This document shows positions 34,831 to 42,708 of a stretch of 64,000 nt of DNA, in pieces. The stretch comes from Eubacterium sp. An11 (GTDB taxonomy: Bacteria > Bacillota > Clostridia > Lachnospirales > Lachnospiraceae). Under the pieces are notes generated by a model, which ran no database searches, was not told the origin of the DNA, and worked only from the letters and a program-made list of their open reading frames with translations. Made by a program: the position numbers and the translations under genes. The DNA lies in assembly GCF_002161065.1 (NCBI RefSeq), contig NZ_NFLV01000017.1, positions 1-64,000 of the forward strand, read 5' to 3'. Every line of letters begins with the position of its first letter. Position 1 is the first letter of the stretch.

Positions 34831-35736
34831 ATGAAAAAGAAATTAAACATCATAGTAATTGCAGTATTATTTTTAGCCGGGTTGTCCGTATTGCTGTATC
34901 CTTTCGTTGCCAACCAGTGGAACAGTTACCGGCAGAGCCGTTTGATGAGCAGTTATGAGGAAGGAGTGGCGGAGAAGGACGCCAATGGAGAGATTGATTA
35001 TGAGGCAGAGTGGGCGAGGGCGAGAGCTTATAATGACGCGCTGATGCCGATGATCCTTCCCGATTCTTTCGCTGTAGCGGAGGCTTCGGACAGAGATGAA
35101 GAGTATATGAACTGCCTCAATATCAATGGTGATGAGATCATGGGGATCGTGGAGATCCCGAAAATTGATGTGGAGCTTCCGATTTATCATACCACCGATA
35201 AGGAAGTGCTGGAGATCGGGGCAGGGCATCTGGAAGGAAGTTCCCTGCCGGTGGGAGGCGAGAGCACCCATACGGTTATCTCCGCCCACAGAGGTCTGCC
35301 AAGTGCTACATTGTTTACGGATTTGGATCAACTGGAAGAAGGAGACCATTTCCTTCTGCATATTTTAGATGACACCCTTTGTTATGAGGTGGATCAAATC
35401 AACGTGGTGGAGCCGGATCAGACGGAATCGCTGTCTGTGGTGGAAGGCGAAGATCTGGCGACGCTGCTTACCTGTACCCCTTACGGGGTGAACACCCAGC
35501 GTTTGCTGGTGCGGGGACATCGGGTGCCGTATGACGCGGACGTGGTGGCAGATGAGGCTTCCAACTCACTATTTGGAAACAGCCTCCATACCAACTACAT
35601 TTTATGGGTGGCTGTGGGCCTGGTGCTTACCGGTGCATTTATTGCCGTATTGGTTCTGCGGGACAGATATCTGAGAAAACACCCGGAGAAGAGAAGGAAA
35701 CATGACAGGAGTAAGCGGGATGAGGAGCAGTCATGA
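34831..35736 (+). CDS. Class C (pilus) sortase, first copy
   Basis: A 301-residue membrane transpeptidase that joins pilin subunits. An N-terminal helix (6-24, IIVIAVLFLAGLSVLLYPF) is followed by the class C signature NQWNSYRQSR. The catalytic set is present: His153 in SAHRG, Cys near 214 in TLLTCTPYG, and Arg in NTQRLLVRG. A second C-terminal helix near 255-278 and basic tail complete the usual class C topology. ATG 34831 has AAGGAGAGG 6 bp upstream. The gene overlaps the second sortase gene by 4 nt (ATGA). Two sortases beside three sorting-signal proteins suggest divided labour between subunits. Confidence 0.93.
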   Translation: MKKKLNIIVIAVLFLAGLSVLLYPFVANQWNSYRQSRLMSSYEEGVAEKDANGEIDYEAEWARARAYNDALMPMILPDSFAVAEASDRDEEYMNCLNINGDEIMGIVEIPKIDVELPIYHTTDKEVLEIGAGHLEGSSLPVGGESTHTVISAHRGLPSATLFTDLDQLEEGDHFLLHILDDTLCYEVDQINVVEPDQTESLSVVEGEDLATLLTCTPYGVNTQRLLVRGHRVPYDADVVADEASNSLFGNSLHTNYILWVAVGLVLTGAFIAVLVLRDRYLRKHPEKRRKHDRSKRDEEQS

Positions 35737-36596
35737 GAAGAAAGGTTTTTACGATTTTGTTTGCTCTGTTATTTCTGGCCGGATTTGGGATACTGGCCTA
35801 TCCGACCATTTCCAACCAGTGGAATAATTACCGGCAGAGCAGGCTGATCAGTAATTATAAAAATATCACAGAAAATACAGATACTGAGGATTTCGACAGG
35901 GAATGGGAAAGGGCAAAGGAATATAACGACAGTATCACTGTCAATCAGCCCATGAGTGCCGATGTGTTCAGCGAAGGCGGGCAGGAGGATAAAAGCTCCG
36001 AATACTGGAACGTGCTCAACATCGCAGGTGACGGCATGATGGGCTACCTTTCCATCCCAAAAATAAATGTGGAACTGGCCATTTACCATGGCACGTCCGA
36101 TGAGGTGCTTCAGACCGGGATTGGACACATCGAGGGGACAAAGCTCCCCATCGGCGGAGAGAGTAATCATACCGTCCTGGCGGCCCACCGGGGACTGCCC
36201 AGCGCCCGGCTGTTTACAGATCTGGATCAGCTGGAAGAGGGAGATGAGTTCTATATCCACATCCTGGATGAGACTCTGGCCTATCAGGTGGATCAGATCC
36301 TTCCCATGGTAGATAAGGATGATACCGAGGCGCTCAGTGAAGCGCTTGCCATTGAGGATGGTCAGGATTATGTTACATTATTTACCTGCACGCCTTATGG
36401 CGTCAATACCCACCGGCTGTTGGTGCGGGGCACACGGGTCGAGTATCATGAAGAAGAGACAGCGGAGACGCCGGTGGATACCGCAAAGAACCTGTTGCAG
36501 GATTACTACATGTTCTTCCTGATCGGCGGCGTGTGTGTGACAGGTATCGTGATTGTGGTCATTCGAATCTGTCTGAACAGAAAGAGAAAGAAATAA
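35733..36596 (+). CDS. Class C (pilus) sortase, second copy
   Basis: A 287-residue paralogue of the preceding sortase, translationally coupled to it through an ATGA overlap. It shares the N-terminal helix, NQWNNYRQSR, the catalytic AAHRG His, TLFTCTPYG Cys and NTHRLLVRG Arg, and a C-terminal helix (about 262-280). The two copies diverge mainly before the catalytic domain, where the flexible lid lies. Tandem class C sortases in pilus loci usually split backbone polymerisation and minor-subunit attachment. Which does which cannot be told from sequence. Confidence 0.93.
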   Translation: MRRKVFTILFALLFLAGFGILAYPTISNQWNNYRQSRLISNYKNITENTDTEDFDREWERAKEYNDSITVNQPMSADVFSEGGQEDKSSEYWNVLNIAGDGMMGYLSIPKINVELAIYHGTSDEVLQTGIGHIEGTKLPIGGESNHTVLAAHRGLPSARLFTDLDQLEEGDEFYIHILDETLAYQVDQILPMVDKDDTEALSEALAIEDGQDYVTLFTCTPYGVNTHRLLVRGTRVEYHEEETAETPVDTAKNLLQDYYMFFLIGGVCVTGIVIVVIRICLNRKRKK

Positions 36597-36680
36597 ATGT
36601 TTTTATAGAAATGTATTTGCGGATAATCCGTAATTCAGGAAAATAAGGGAAAACCCATAGAGAATCAAAGGAGGCGTATT

Positions 36681-38282
36681 ATGAAAGAAATAATGCATAA
36701 GATGAGAAAATGCGGCATAATTATGACATTTCTGTTTGCTTTCACCTTGCTGTTTGGAATGGGATCTGATGCACAGGCAGCGGACGGTGCCGGGGAAGCG
36801 TATGATGCGGGTACAAAGGGAAGCATCACGGTAACTCTTCCGGATCTGACAGGAGCAGATAAAGAGGGGGTACAGGTTAACCTTTATAAAGTAGGTGATC
36901 TGGATACCAGTAAAGGTTATCTTGACTTTTCTCTGGTGGAGGCGCTGAAAGACGTGAATGTGGATCTCAATGATATCACAACAGAGCAGGCCAATGCGGA
37001 TGTGGCGGAGGCTCTGGCGACTGCGGTACAAGACAGAGAGATTGGAACCACAGATAGTCTCTGGACGAACGCGGACGGCGTGGTAAAGTTTGAGAATCTG
37101 GAACAGGGTATGTATCTGATCACACAGGGAAATTCCAATGCTTACGGTATTTTCGGAGCTTCCGTAGTACCGGTGCCATATGCCAATGAGACAAGCTGGA
37201 ATTATGATGTGAGTATTTCACCGAAAGCGGACCCGGTAACGACTCTTGGACGTATTGATGTGACCAAGACCGTGAAGAGTGTGGACGGCGATGGCAATCT
37301 GCAGGGCAATATAACTGCAGTGGACGCTACCTATTATATCGGTCTGTTCCTGGATGCAGCGGGAACACAGCCGTATCGTGGTGCGGGAAACAGTGTGAAG
37401 GCAGTGCACATCATGGATGGAAACAGCGCGACCATCAGTTTTGATAATATCCCGATCACAGACCAGAAATACTATGTTTTTGAGACCACTGCGGATGGAG
37501 AGCCGATTGCTTATCTGGAGCCGCAGGGTACGGAGAATCCGTTCTACTGTATGGCCGGTGAGGATATCCTGGCAGAAGGAAAAGATACGGCTCCGATCAT
37601 TTCTCTGGAGGATGAAACAGACCATATCGGAAGCACTGTGATCAGCAACGTATACACAGACGGACTGCCGGAAGGTTTTTATTATACCGGCGACATCACC
37701 ATCTCCAAGAGCGTGATGAATGAAGGCAATATGATCACTACGGAAGACACTTTCTATGCTGGTATCTTTACTCTGGATGCCCAGGGAAATATCAGCAGCA
37801 CGCCGGTCGAGGTTGTGAAGCTGAATAATAACGGCACAGTGACAGTTACAGTGCCTTTAGGCGGTACCAACGGCACGGAGCCTATCACCTATGCGGTGAG
37901 AGAGACAAACGAGAAAGGCGTTCCGGTCAGCCAGGACAGCAGTTTCCTTTATACCGTTACAGGTGAAGGAAATGTAAATCTTTCCATGAATCAGAACACG
38001 GCTTCTGTGGCTATCGTCAATACCCTTGGCGGTGGTGACGGCTATTATCAGGAAGAGCCATCCACACAGGAGCCGGCGGCAGCCAATCCGGGCAGTGGCA
38101 ATGGAAACAATGGCAACAGCAGCAGTGGCAGTGGAAGCTCCGGTTCCGGAAGCAGCAGCCGAAGTTCCAGTTCTGCAAAGACCGGCGATAATAACCAGAT
38201 TCTGTTGTACGCAGGTCTCCTGGCAGCAGCAGTGGTTGTAGGCGGCGTGGTCGTTGTCAGAAGAAGAAGACGGAACGGATAA
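36681..38282 (+). CDS. Minor pilin with AKTGD-type sorting signal
   Basis: A 533-residue secreted pilin. It has a signal peptide (about 1-34, ending DAQAADG), an N-terminal domain with VNLYKVGDLD, and two similar Ig-like domains (about 190-310 and 340-450). Each of these opens with a (T)FYAGIF/TYYIGLF strand and closes with an E-box-like YYVFETT or YAVRETN. A Ser/Gly/Asn-rich stalk (about 465-498) precedes the anchor: AKTGD near 499, a hydrophobic helix and an Arg-rich tail. This replaces the LPxTG motif, as seen in other gut clostridial pilins. AAGGAGG lies upstream of the ATG. It is the last gene of the pilus cluster and a candidate base subunit. Confidence 0.85.
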   Translation: MKEIMHKMRKCGIIMTFLFAFTLLFGMGSDAQAADGAGEAYDAGTKGSITVTLPDLTGADKEGVQVNLYKVGDLDTSKGYLDFSLVEALKDVNVDLNDITTEQANADVAEALATAVQDREIGTTDSLWTNADGVVKFENLEQGMYLITQGNSNAYGIFGASVVPVPYANETSWNYDVSISPKADPVTTLGRIDVTKTVKSVDGDGNLQGNITAVDATYYIGLFLDAAGTQPYRGAGNSVKAVHIMDGNSATISFDNIPITDQKYYVFETTADGEPIAYLEPQGTENPFYCMAGEDILAEGKDTAPIISLEDETDHIGSTVISNVYTDGLPEGFYYTGDITISKSVMNEGNMITTEDTFYAGIFTLDAQGNISSTPVEVVKLNNNGTVTVTVPLGGTNGTEPITYAVRETNEKGVPVSQDSSFLYTVTGEGNVNLSMNQNTASVAIVNTLGGGDGYYQEEPSTQEPAAANPGSGNGNNGNSSSGSGSSGSGSSSRSSSSAKTGDNNQILLYAGLLAAAVVVGGVVVVRRRRRNG

Positions 38283-38374
38283 CATAATACAGCCCAATGA
38301 CGCGATGTCATTTGATATGACATTGTAATAAATAAATGCAGGGAGAGATATGATCTCTGATCATGCGGGGAGAG

Positions 38375-38410
38375 CCCCCGGCGGTTTATGGAGAGACCGT
38401 CGGGGGTTTT
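38375..38410 (+). terminator. Terminator of the pilus operon
   Basis: CCCCCGGCGGT/ACCGTCGGGGG, 11 bp with one G-T, 10-nt loop, then TTTT and a further T-rich run. Confidence 0.85.
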
Positions 38411-38530
38411 CTGTTTTTTTTGGTTATTTATCAGGGGAGAAAGTACTTTCTGTCAGGAATTGAAGAAAAGGATGAAATTCTGTGGTACAATATAAAATGG
38501 AATAATATATGAGAAAGTGACGGTATCATT

Positions 38531-39313
38531 ATGAGATTCAGACCATGTATAGATATTCATAACGGAAAAGTAAAACAGATTGTGGGAGGGAGTCTTCTGG
38601 ATAAAGGAGATTTTGCCGAAGACAATTTCGTTTCGGAGAAGAACGGGGACTATTACGCCGCTCTGTACCGGGATGCCGGTTTAACCGGTGGCCATATCAT
38701 CCTCCTGAATCCGGCAGGAAGCTCCTATTATGAGGAGGATGTCCGGCAGGCATGTCTGGCTCTTGCCGCTTACCCGGGTGGTCTGCAGATCGGCGGTGGC
38801 ATGAACGATGAGAATGCGGCGTTTTTCCTGGATAAGGGAGCTTCGCACATTATTGTGACCTCGTTTGTGTTCCGTGATGGGGAGATCAATTATGATAATT
38901 TGAACAAAATGGTGAAGGTAACCGGCAAAGAGCGGCTGGTTCTTGATTTGAGCTGCCGGAAGAGAGATGATGCTTATTATATCGTCACAGACCGGTGGCA
39001 GAAGTTCACCAATGTGAAGCTCACCGAGACGGTGCTTGAGGAACTGTCCGGCTACTGCGATGAATTTTTGATTCACGCCGTGGACGTGGAAGGAAAATCC
39101 AACGGCATCGAGGAAGATATCGCGGCGCTCCTTGGCAGCTGGGATGGGATTCCGGTGACTTACGCCGGCGGCGTAGGTACCATGGAAGACCTGCGTCAGT
39201 TGAAAAGACTGGGCCGCGGCAAAGTAGACGTGACCATCGGAAGTGCGCTGGATTTATTTGGCGGGCCGCTTCGGTTTGAGGATGTGCTGGAGGAGATAAA
39301 AGGAGATTTTTGA
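38531..39313 (+). CDS. hisA: HisA, eukaryotic (HIS6) type
   Basis: Isomerises ProFAR to PRFAR, the fourth step of histidine synthesis. The 260-residue TIM barrel follows the yeast HIS6 branch rather than typical bacterial HisA: CIDIHNGKVKQIVGG, NFVSEK, LQIGGGMND, VLDLSCRKRDD, FLIHAVDVEG and GKVDVTIGSALDLFGG align with the yeast protein as I recall it. The N-terminal Asp8 and the Asp in HAVDVEG fit the catalytic acid pair. The gene stands alone with no his neighbours and a weak ribosome site. TACAAT at 38486-38491 is a possible -10. Histidine synthesis is the default role; a relaxed substrate range cannot be excluded. Confidence 0.85.
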   Translation: MRFRPCIDIHNGKVKQIVGGSLLDKGDFAEDNFVSEKNGDYYAALYRDAGLTGGHIILLNPAGSSYYEEDVRQACLALAAYPGGLQIGGGMNDENAAFFLDKGASHIIVTSFVFRDGEINYDNLNKMVKVTGKERLVLDLSCRKRDDAYYIVTDRWQKFTNVKLTETVLEELSGYCDEFLIHAVDVEGKSNGIEEDIAALLGSWDGIPVTYAGGVGTMEDLRQLKRLGRGKVDVTIGSALDLFGGPLRFEDVLEEIKGDF

Positions 39314-39338
39314 AAATAGGCAGAAATTATCATATAAT
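39310..39338 (+). promoter_or_regulatory. Sigma-A promoter of the structured RNA
   Basis: TTGAAA (39310-39315), exact 17-bp spacer, perfect TATAAT (39333-39338). It overlaps the hisA stop and is aimed at the RNA that starts around 39345. Confidence 0.75.
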
Positions 39339-39344
39339 TGAGGT

Positions 39345-39448
39345 ACAATAGGTAAGAAGTTATTCGAGGTGGTAAATTCCGTTGTAATCACGCACCCTTG
39401 AGGGTTAAAAGAGATGCAGGAGAGGCGACGCCTGCCGGATAACTTTTT
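39345..39448 (+). ncRNA. Unidentified small structured RNA
   Basis: A 10-bp outer stem AAGTTATTCG (39357-39366) with CGGATAACTT (39436-39445, one G-U) is followed by TTT and so doubles as a terminator. Inside it are three hairpins: GTGGT/ATCAC (39369-39373, 39387-39391), ACCC-TTGA-GGGT (39394-39405) and GCAGG/CCTGC (39416-39420, 39431-39435). This is a four-way-junction layout. It has a consensus promoter and no open frame, and matches no RNA class I recognise (not 6S, SRP or a common riboswitch). Confidence 0.55.
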
Positions 39449-39481
39449 ATTTGTAAATCAAATTATGTAAGTTTTAAAACT

Positions 39482-39498
39482 TTCAGGGGAGATATTTT
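39482..39498. repeat. Left copy of a 17-bp direct repeat
   Basis: TTCAGGGGAGATATTTT, matching 40200-40216 at 16 of 17 positions. The right copy is part of an intact terminator; this one is only the left arm. The pair flanks the DUF4160 fragment/DUF2442 segment. Confidence 0.5.
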
Positions 39499-39534
39499 TT
39501 GTTGGAAATAAAAGCTTGACAAGAATTAATAAAA

Positions 39535-39699
39535 GTGATTAATGATATTGATGAAGGTGTTATTATTAAAGGCGGACTTCCAAAAAGACAATTAAAATTT
39601 GTTCTTGCATGGGCCGAAATTCACAAAGACGAGCTTATGCAAAACTGGGAGTTGGCAAAGGAGAATAAACCATTAAACAGGATAAACCCGTTAATATAA
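39535..39699 (+). pseudogene. DUF4160 gene fragment (C-terminal part)
   Basis: A 54-codon frame (GTG at 39535) reading INDIDEGVIIKGGLPKRQLKF, then VLAWAEIHKDELMQNWELAK. This is the C-terminal half of DUF4160 proteins. The N-terminal part with its HxPHIHV-type metal motif is missing, and no good ribosome site precedes the frame, so this is most likely a 5'-truncated remnant. DUF4160 and DUF2442 genes commonly occur as adjacent pairs, which is the arrangement here. Low GC content, unlike the cobalamin genes nearby. Confidence 0.7.
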
Positions 39700-39715
39700 T
39701 AAAGGGGTGATTTTT

Positions 39716-40096
39716 ATGAAAAATAATAAGTTGGATTTTTTCCCTGAAGTTTTTCAGGCAGTAGCTGGGAGAAATTTCACTGTTTATGCTTACATGAACG
39801 ACGGTCAAGTGAGACTTTATGATATGAAGCCGCTTATAAAACGAGGTGGAGTTTTTAAGGTTCTGGAGAATGAAAATACATTTCGAGAAAAATTGACAGT
39901 ATTAAATAATTCTATTGCTTGGGATCTTTCCGGAGATAGAGATGAAAGCAGATGTATAGACATTGATCCATTTCAAGTGTTTCAGAGTCCTGTTGTTAGT
40001 GATTTTCCGGAAGATGACCAAACTCTAGATGAGATGGAAGCTATAGATGAAGCAAAGGCTGATTCAATTCAAAGCGTAGTTGACAGCCTAAATTAG
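39716..40096 (+). CDS. DUF2442 family protein
   Basis: A 126-residue protein whose first ~95 residues match the DUF2442 pattern: a strand NFTVYAYMNDGQVRLYDM, then KRGGVFKVLEN, an F-REKL helix and IAWDLSGDRDESRCIDIDPF. An acidic C-terminal tail follows (DFPEDDQTLDEMEAIDEAKAD). The function of the family is not established; its regular pairing with DUF4160 has suggested a toxin-antitoxin-like role. AAAGGGGTGA lies 6 bp before ATG 39716. The DUF4160 partner upstream is truncated, so this copy may be a leftover of a broken pair. Flanked by a 17-bp direct repeat. Confidence 0.8.
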   Translation: MKNNKLDFFPEVFQAVAGRNFTVYAYMNDGQVRLYDMKPLIKRGGVFKVLENENTFREKLTVLNNSIAWDLSGDRDESRCIDIDPFQVFQSPVVSDFPEDDQTLDEMEAIDEAKADSIQSVVDSLN

Positions 40097-40199
40097 ATGT
40101 GTTATTATAAAAAAACTTAATAAATAATAATTACAAATTATCTTAGAAAGTAAAAACAATTTTCACAGTTCTTATTATTAATTACCATTACAAAAAATC

Positions 40200-40216
40200 T
40201 TCAGGGGAGACATTTT
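40200..40216. repeat. Right copy of a 17-bp direct repeat
   Basis: TTCAGGGGAGACATTTT, 16 of 17 identical to 39482-39498. It includes the left arm of the terminator at 40204. Confidence 0.5.
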
Positions 40217-40234
40217 CGTCTCCCCAATTTTTTT
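40204..40234. terminator. Terminator between DUF2442 and cbiG
   Basis: GGGGAGA/TCTCCCC with an 8-nt loop, then AATTTTTTTC on the plus strand. On the minus strand it is followed by a short T run (complement of AAAAAATC) about 20 nt beyond the cbiG stop, so it may serve both directions. Confidence 0.75.
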
Positions 40235-40243
40235 CTTTTATGT

Positions 40244-41368
40244 TTATTCCCCTTCCACCTGGCACAGCGCCACGGTTATCCCCTTGAATTTTACTTTATC
40301 CCGCAGGATGCGTCCTCTGCCGGACGCCAGGTAGGCGCTGGCGGTGGAGACGGAGAGGACGCCGGTCTGCTCAGCCACGAAGTTTGAAGTCTGGATGCCC
40401 AGGGTGTCGATGTCCAGCGCTTCGATATCGGCGGTGGAGATGATTTGTACCGGGACGTGCAGATGCTCAGCGGTGGTGAGAATACCGGGTTCATCGGCTT
40501 TCAGCGGAATGGTGCTGATACATTTAAGACTGAGAGGGCTTATGCCCTCTTTTTTTAGTACCGTAAGAAGGGCTTCTTCGATGGAAGCGGCGTCCATGTT
40601 CCGTTTGCAGCCGATGCCGGCGCAGATGGTCCGGGGACGGAGGTACAGCACAGGAAATGCCGGCGTGGGTAGGAAGGTGAAGCCTTCGTCGATGACTACT
40701 GTGGGGAGGGCTTCTTCCCCGGCAGGGTCTTCATTGGGAGTGCCCGCACCTTTGGTATGATCTGCAGTATATTTGGATAAATGTTCTTTTGCCTCCTGAA
40801 CGGTAAGGGTCTGTATTTTTTCTGCGGTGTTGGAATCCCCGGAACTATGCCCGGCAGCGGCAGGCTTGCGGATAGTGAGTTCCGCATAGGTTCTGTCCGT
40901 GATCACGCGGACGGGTTTTCCGGCCAGGAGGGCGCCGCTGATGTGCTTGAGTTCCTGGATGTTTTCGATGGCCATGTGATGGTTTTTGGCGAAGGTGTCG
41001 AAGGACAGTTCGCCGGCCACATCGGTGGCGGTGGTGATCACGGCTTCGCCGCCGGAGAGGGCGGCCATTTCCCGGGCCAGATCGTTGGCGCCGCCCAGAT
41101 GGCCGGACAGCAGGCTGATGGCGAAGCGGCCTTTCTGGTCCATGACCACAACGCCCGGGTCGCTGGTTTTGTGGACCAGCAGCGGGGCGAGGATGCGGAC
41201 TACAATGCCGGTGGCCATGATGCAGACCAGATAGTCGTACTTGTGAAAGGCTTCCCGGAGGGCAGCCTTGAAGTTTTCTTTATTGTAGAGGTCGCCGGGA
41301 TGGGAGGCGGCCAGGCGGCGGGCCAGCTGCCCGCCTTCGTCGGTGAGGTAAAAATATGCGGTTGACAT
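40244..41368 (-). CDS. cbiG: Cobalt-precorrin-5A hydrolase
   Basis: Opens the delta-lactone of cobalt-precorrin-5A and releases acetaldehyde during anaerobic ring contraction. The 374-residue protein has the N-terminal CbiG domain (VCIMATGIVVRILAPLL, SGHLGGANDLA) and the C-terminal domain starting ICAGIGCKRNMDAASIEEAL. A ~70-residue middle linker carries little conserved sequence. AGGAGGAAC lies ~9 bp upstream of the ATG on the minus strand. Unusually, it is detached from the plus-strand cobalamin cluster and follows a LysR gene by 33 nt, so regulator and enzyme are co-transcribed. The pathway is incomplete without it, since no other CbiG is seen here. Confidence 0.93.
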   Translation of the reverse strand: MSTAYFYLTDEGGQLARRLAASHPGDLYNKENFKAALREAFHKYDYLVCIMATGIVVRILAPLLVHKTSDPGVVVMDQKGRFAISLLSGHLGGANDLAREMAALSGGEAVITTATDVAGELSFDTFAKNHHMAIENIQELKHISGALLAGKPVRVITDRTYAELTIRKPAAAGHSSGDSNTAEKIQTLTVQEAKEHLSKYTADHTKGAGTPNEDPAGEEALPTVVIDEGFTFLPTPAFPVLYLRPRTICAGIGCKRNMDAASIEEALLTVLKKEGISPLSLKCISTIPLKADEPGILTTAEHLHVPVQIISTADIEALDIDTLGIQTSNFVAEQTGVLSVSTASAYLASGRGRILRDKVKFKGITVALCQVEGE

Positions 41369-41401
41369 GATGTGATGTTCCTCCTGCTTGGTATGTGTAT
41401 G

Positions 41402-42301
41402 TTAATGATTCAGCAGTGTCCGCTGAATAATATAGTCGATAAACTGCTGGGCCGCCTCGTCCGGGGTGATGTCCGCGGGGATGACCAGATGGGTTTCCAT
41501 CATCAGTTCAGGATATTGTTCGTATTCGCTGGAGGCGAAGGGTACGAAGGCGATTTCCTGAAAATTGTGGTACTGGTACATGCGGCGGGAGACAAAGCCG
41601 ATGAGAGAGGAACCGTGCAGGATGTGCAGGAATTCGTTCATATCGGCGGTGTCGTGGACCTGGCAGGCGATGCCTTTTTTGGATGTCTGTTTGAGGATGG
41701 TGGTGTTGAAGTCTTCCATGTTGTCCAGCAGCAGCAGTTTCTGATTGTGGAGATCATGCAGATGGATGGCGGGCCGGGAAGCCAGAGGATTCCGCCGGTC
41801 CATGACCAGGTGCACAGGTTCCTTGTGGAACAGATGCAGGGAGGACAGGGCGGCTGGGATTGGCGCCCGCATGAAAGCGATATCCGCCTGCTGGTAGAAT
41901 AGCTGGGAAGGGATGTCGCTGTTGTTTTTTTCCTGATACCGGATTTTTGATTGGGGATAAAAGGTCCGGTAGCCGGAGAGAAGGTCTTTGCTGCAGGACA
42001 GGGCAAAACCGTGATAAGCGGCGATCTTCAGTACCCGGTTCTGTCGGATATTGTCGATGGCCAGGAGCAGTTCGTGATAAGAGTTGGAAATCTTATTGAA
42101 ATGAGAGAAAAGCGCGTCGGCTTCCTTGGTAGGGACTACGCCGGAGGTCCGGCGGTCAAATAAAGAAAAGCCCAGCTCTTCTTCCAGTCGGCTGACGGAT
42201 TTGCTCAGGCCCTGCTGGGATATGTATAAATTCTTGCTGGCTTTTGTAATGTTCAGGTCTTTGTATAGTTGTATAAAATATTGTATTTGGCGTAACTCCA
42301 T
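41402..42301 (-). CDS. LysR-family transcriptional regulator
   Basis: A 299-residue LysR regulator. The N-terminal winged helix-turn-helix (1-60) has the family motif LNITKASKNLYISQQGLSKSVSRLEEELGF in two parts, and the rest is a periplasmic-binding-like effector domain (about 90-295). AAGGAGAAGGG precedes the ATG. It is divergent from the hemL cluster across a 407-bp region and lies directly upstream of cbiG on the same strand. Both positions point to control of tetrapyrrole genes, since LysR proteins usually regulate a divergent neighbour. The inducer is unknown. Confidence 0.9.
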   Translation of the reverse strand: MELRQIQYFIQLYKDLNITKASKNLYISQQGLSKSVSRLEEELGFSLFDRRTSGVVPTKEADALFSHFNKISNSYHELLLAIDNIRQNRVLKIAAYHGFALSCSKDLLSGYRTFYPQSKIRYQEKNNSDIPSQLFYQQADIAFMRAPIPAALSSLHLFHKEPVHLVMDRRNPLASRPAIHLHDLHNQKLLLLDNMEDFNTTILKQTSKKGIACQVHDTADMNEFLHILHGSSLIGFVSRRMYQYHNFQEIAFVPFASSEYEQYPELMMETHLVIPADITPDEAAQQFIDYIIQRTLLNH

Positions 42302-42573
42302 GTTTCCCTTCTCCTTGCATGACTCCAGTTTCTGATACCATCATATAATGGAAGAAAGGCGGGTGTCAAGGGGAAAGGGGAGCTGTATTTTTCTGTCTTT
42401 TTCTTATGGGAAATGTGACGGAATGATGGAGAAAAATGGGTAAATAATATAAAAAAATCAGTATTTTTTGTTAATAATATAAGAAATACGGGGCAGAACA
42501 ATTTTTTTTGCACTAAACTGATAATTTTTTGACCACCAAAATGAAAAACTATCTTTAGCCCGGGTAAGATTCA

Positions 42574-42582
42574 TGATATACT
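42574..42582 (+). promoter_or_regulatory. Extended -10 promoter of the hemL cluster
   Basis: TG-A-TATACT is an extended -10; TTTAGC sits 17 bp upstream as a weak -35. Transcription would start near 42589, leaving a leader of about 120 nt. Confidence 0.5.
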
Positions 42583-42602
42583 AGGAAAAGCGTTTAAAAT
42601 GA

Positions 42603-42680
42603 ACTGATATTCCGTTGCGATGATATCGGCGGCAATGTGAAGAAACCGGTCAGGAGTCTTTCCACATCTGACCGATCAGT
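42603..42680 (+). promoter_or_regulatory. Folded leader of hemL
   Basis: ACTGAT (42603-42608) pairs with ATCAGT (42675-42680), enclosing a stem CGGTCAG/CTGACCG (42647-42653, 42668-42674) that stacks directly on it, plus a weaker TTGC/GCAA pairing. It lacks the B12 box and other cobalamin riboswitch landmarks and is not followed by a terminator. Function unknown. Confidence 0.4.
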
Positions 42681-42708
42681 CATAAATATCAAGAAGGAGG
42701 TTGTAGAG

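Noticed and set aside
42540-42708. Cobalamin riboswitch upstream of hemL
   Set aside because: No B12 box (GCCACTG) or other conserved core blocks are present; only simple hairpins are seen.
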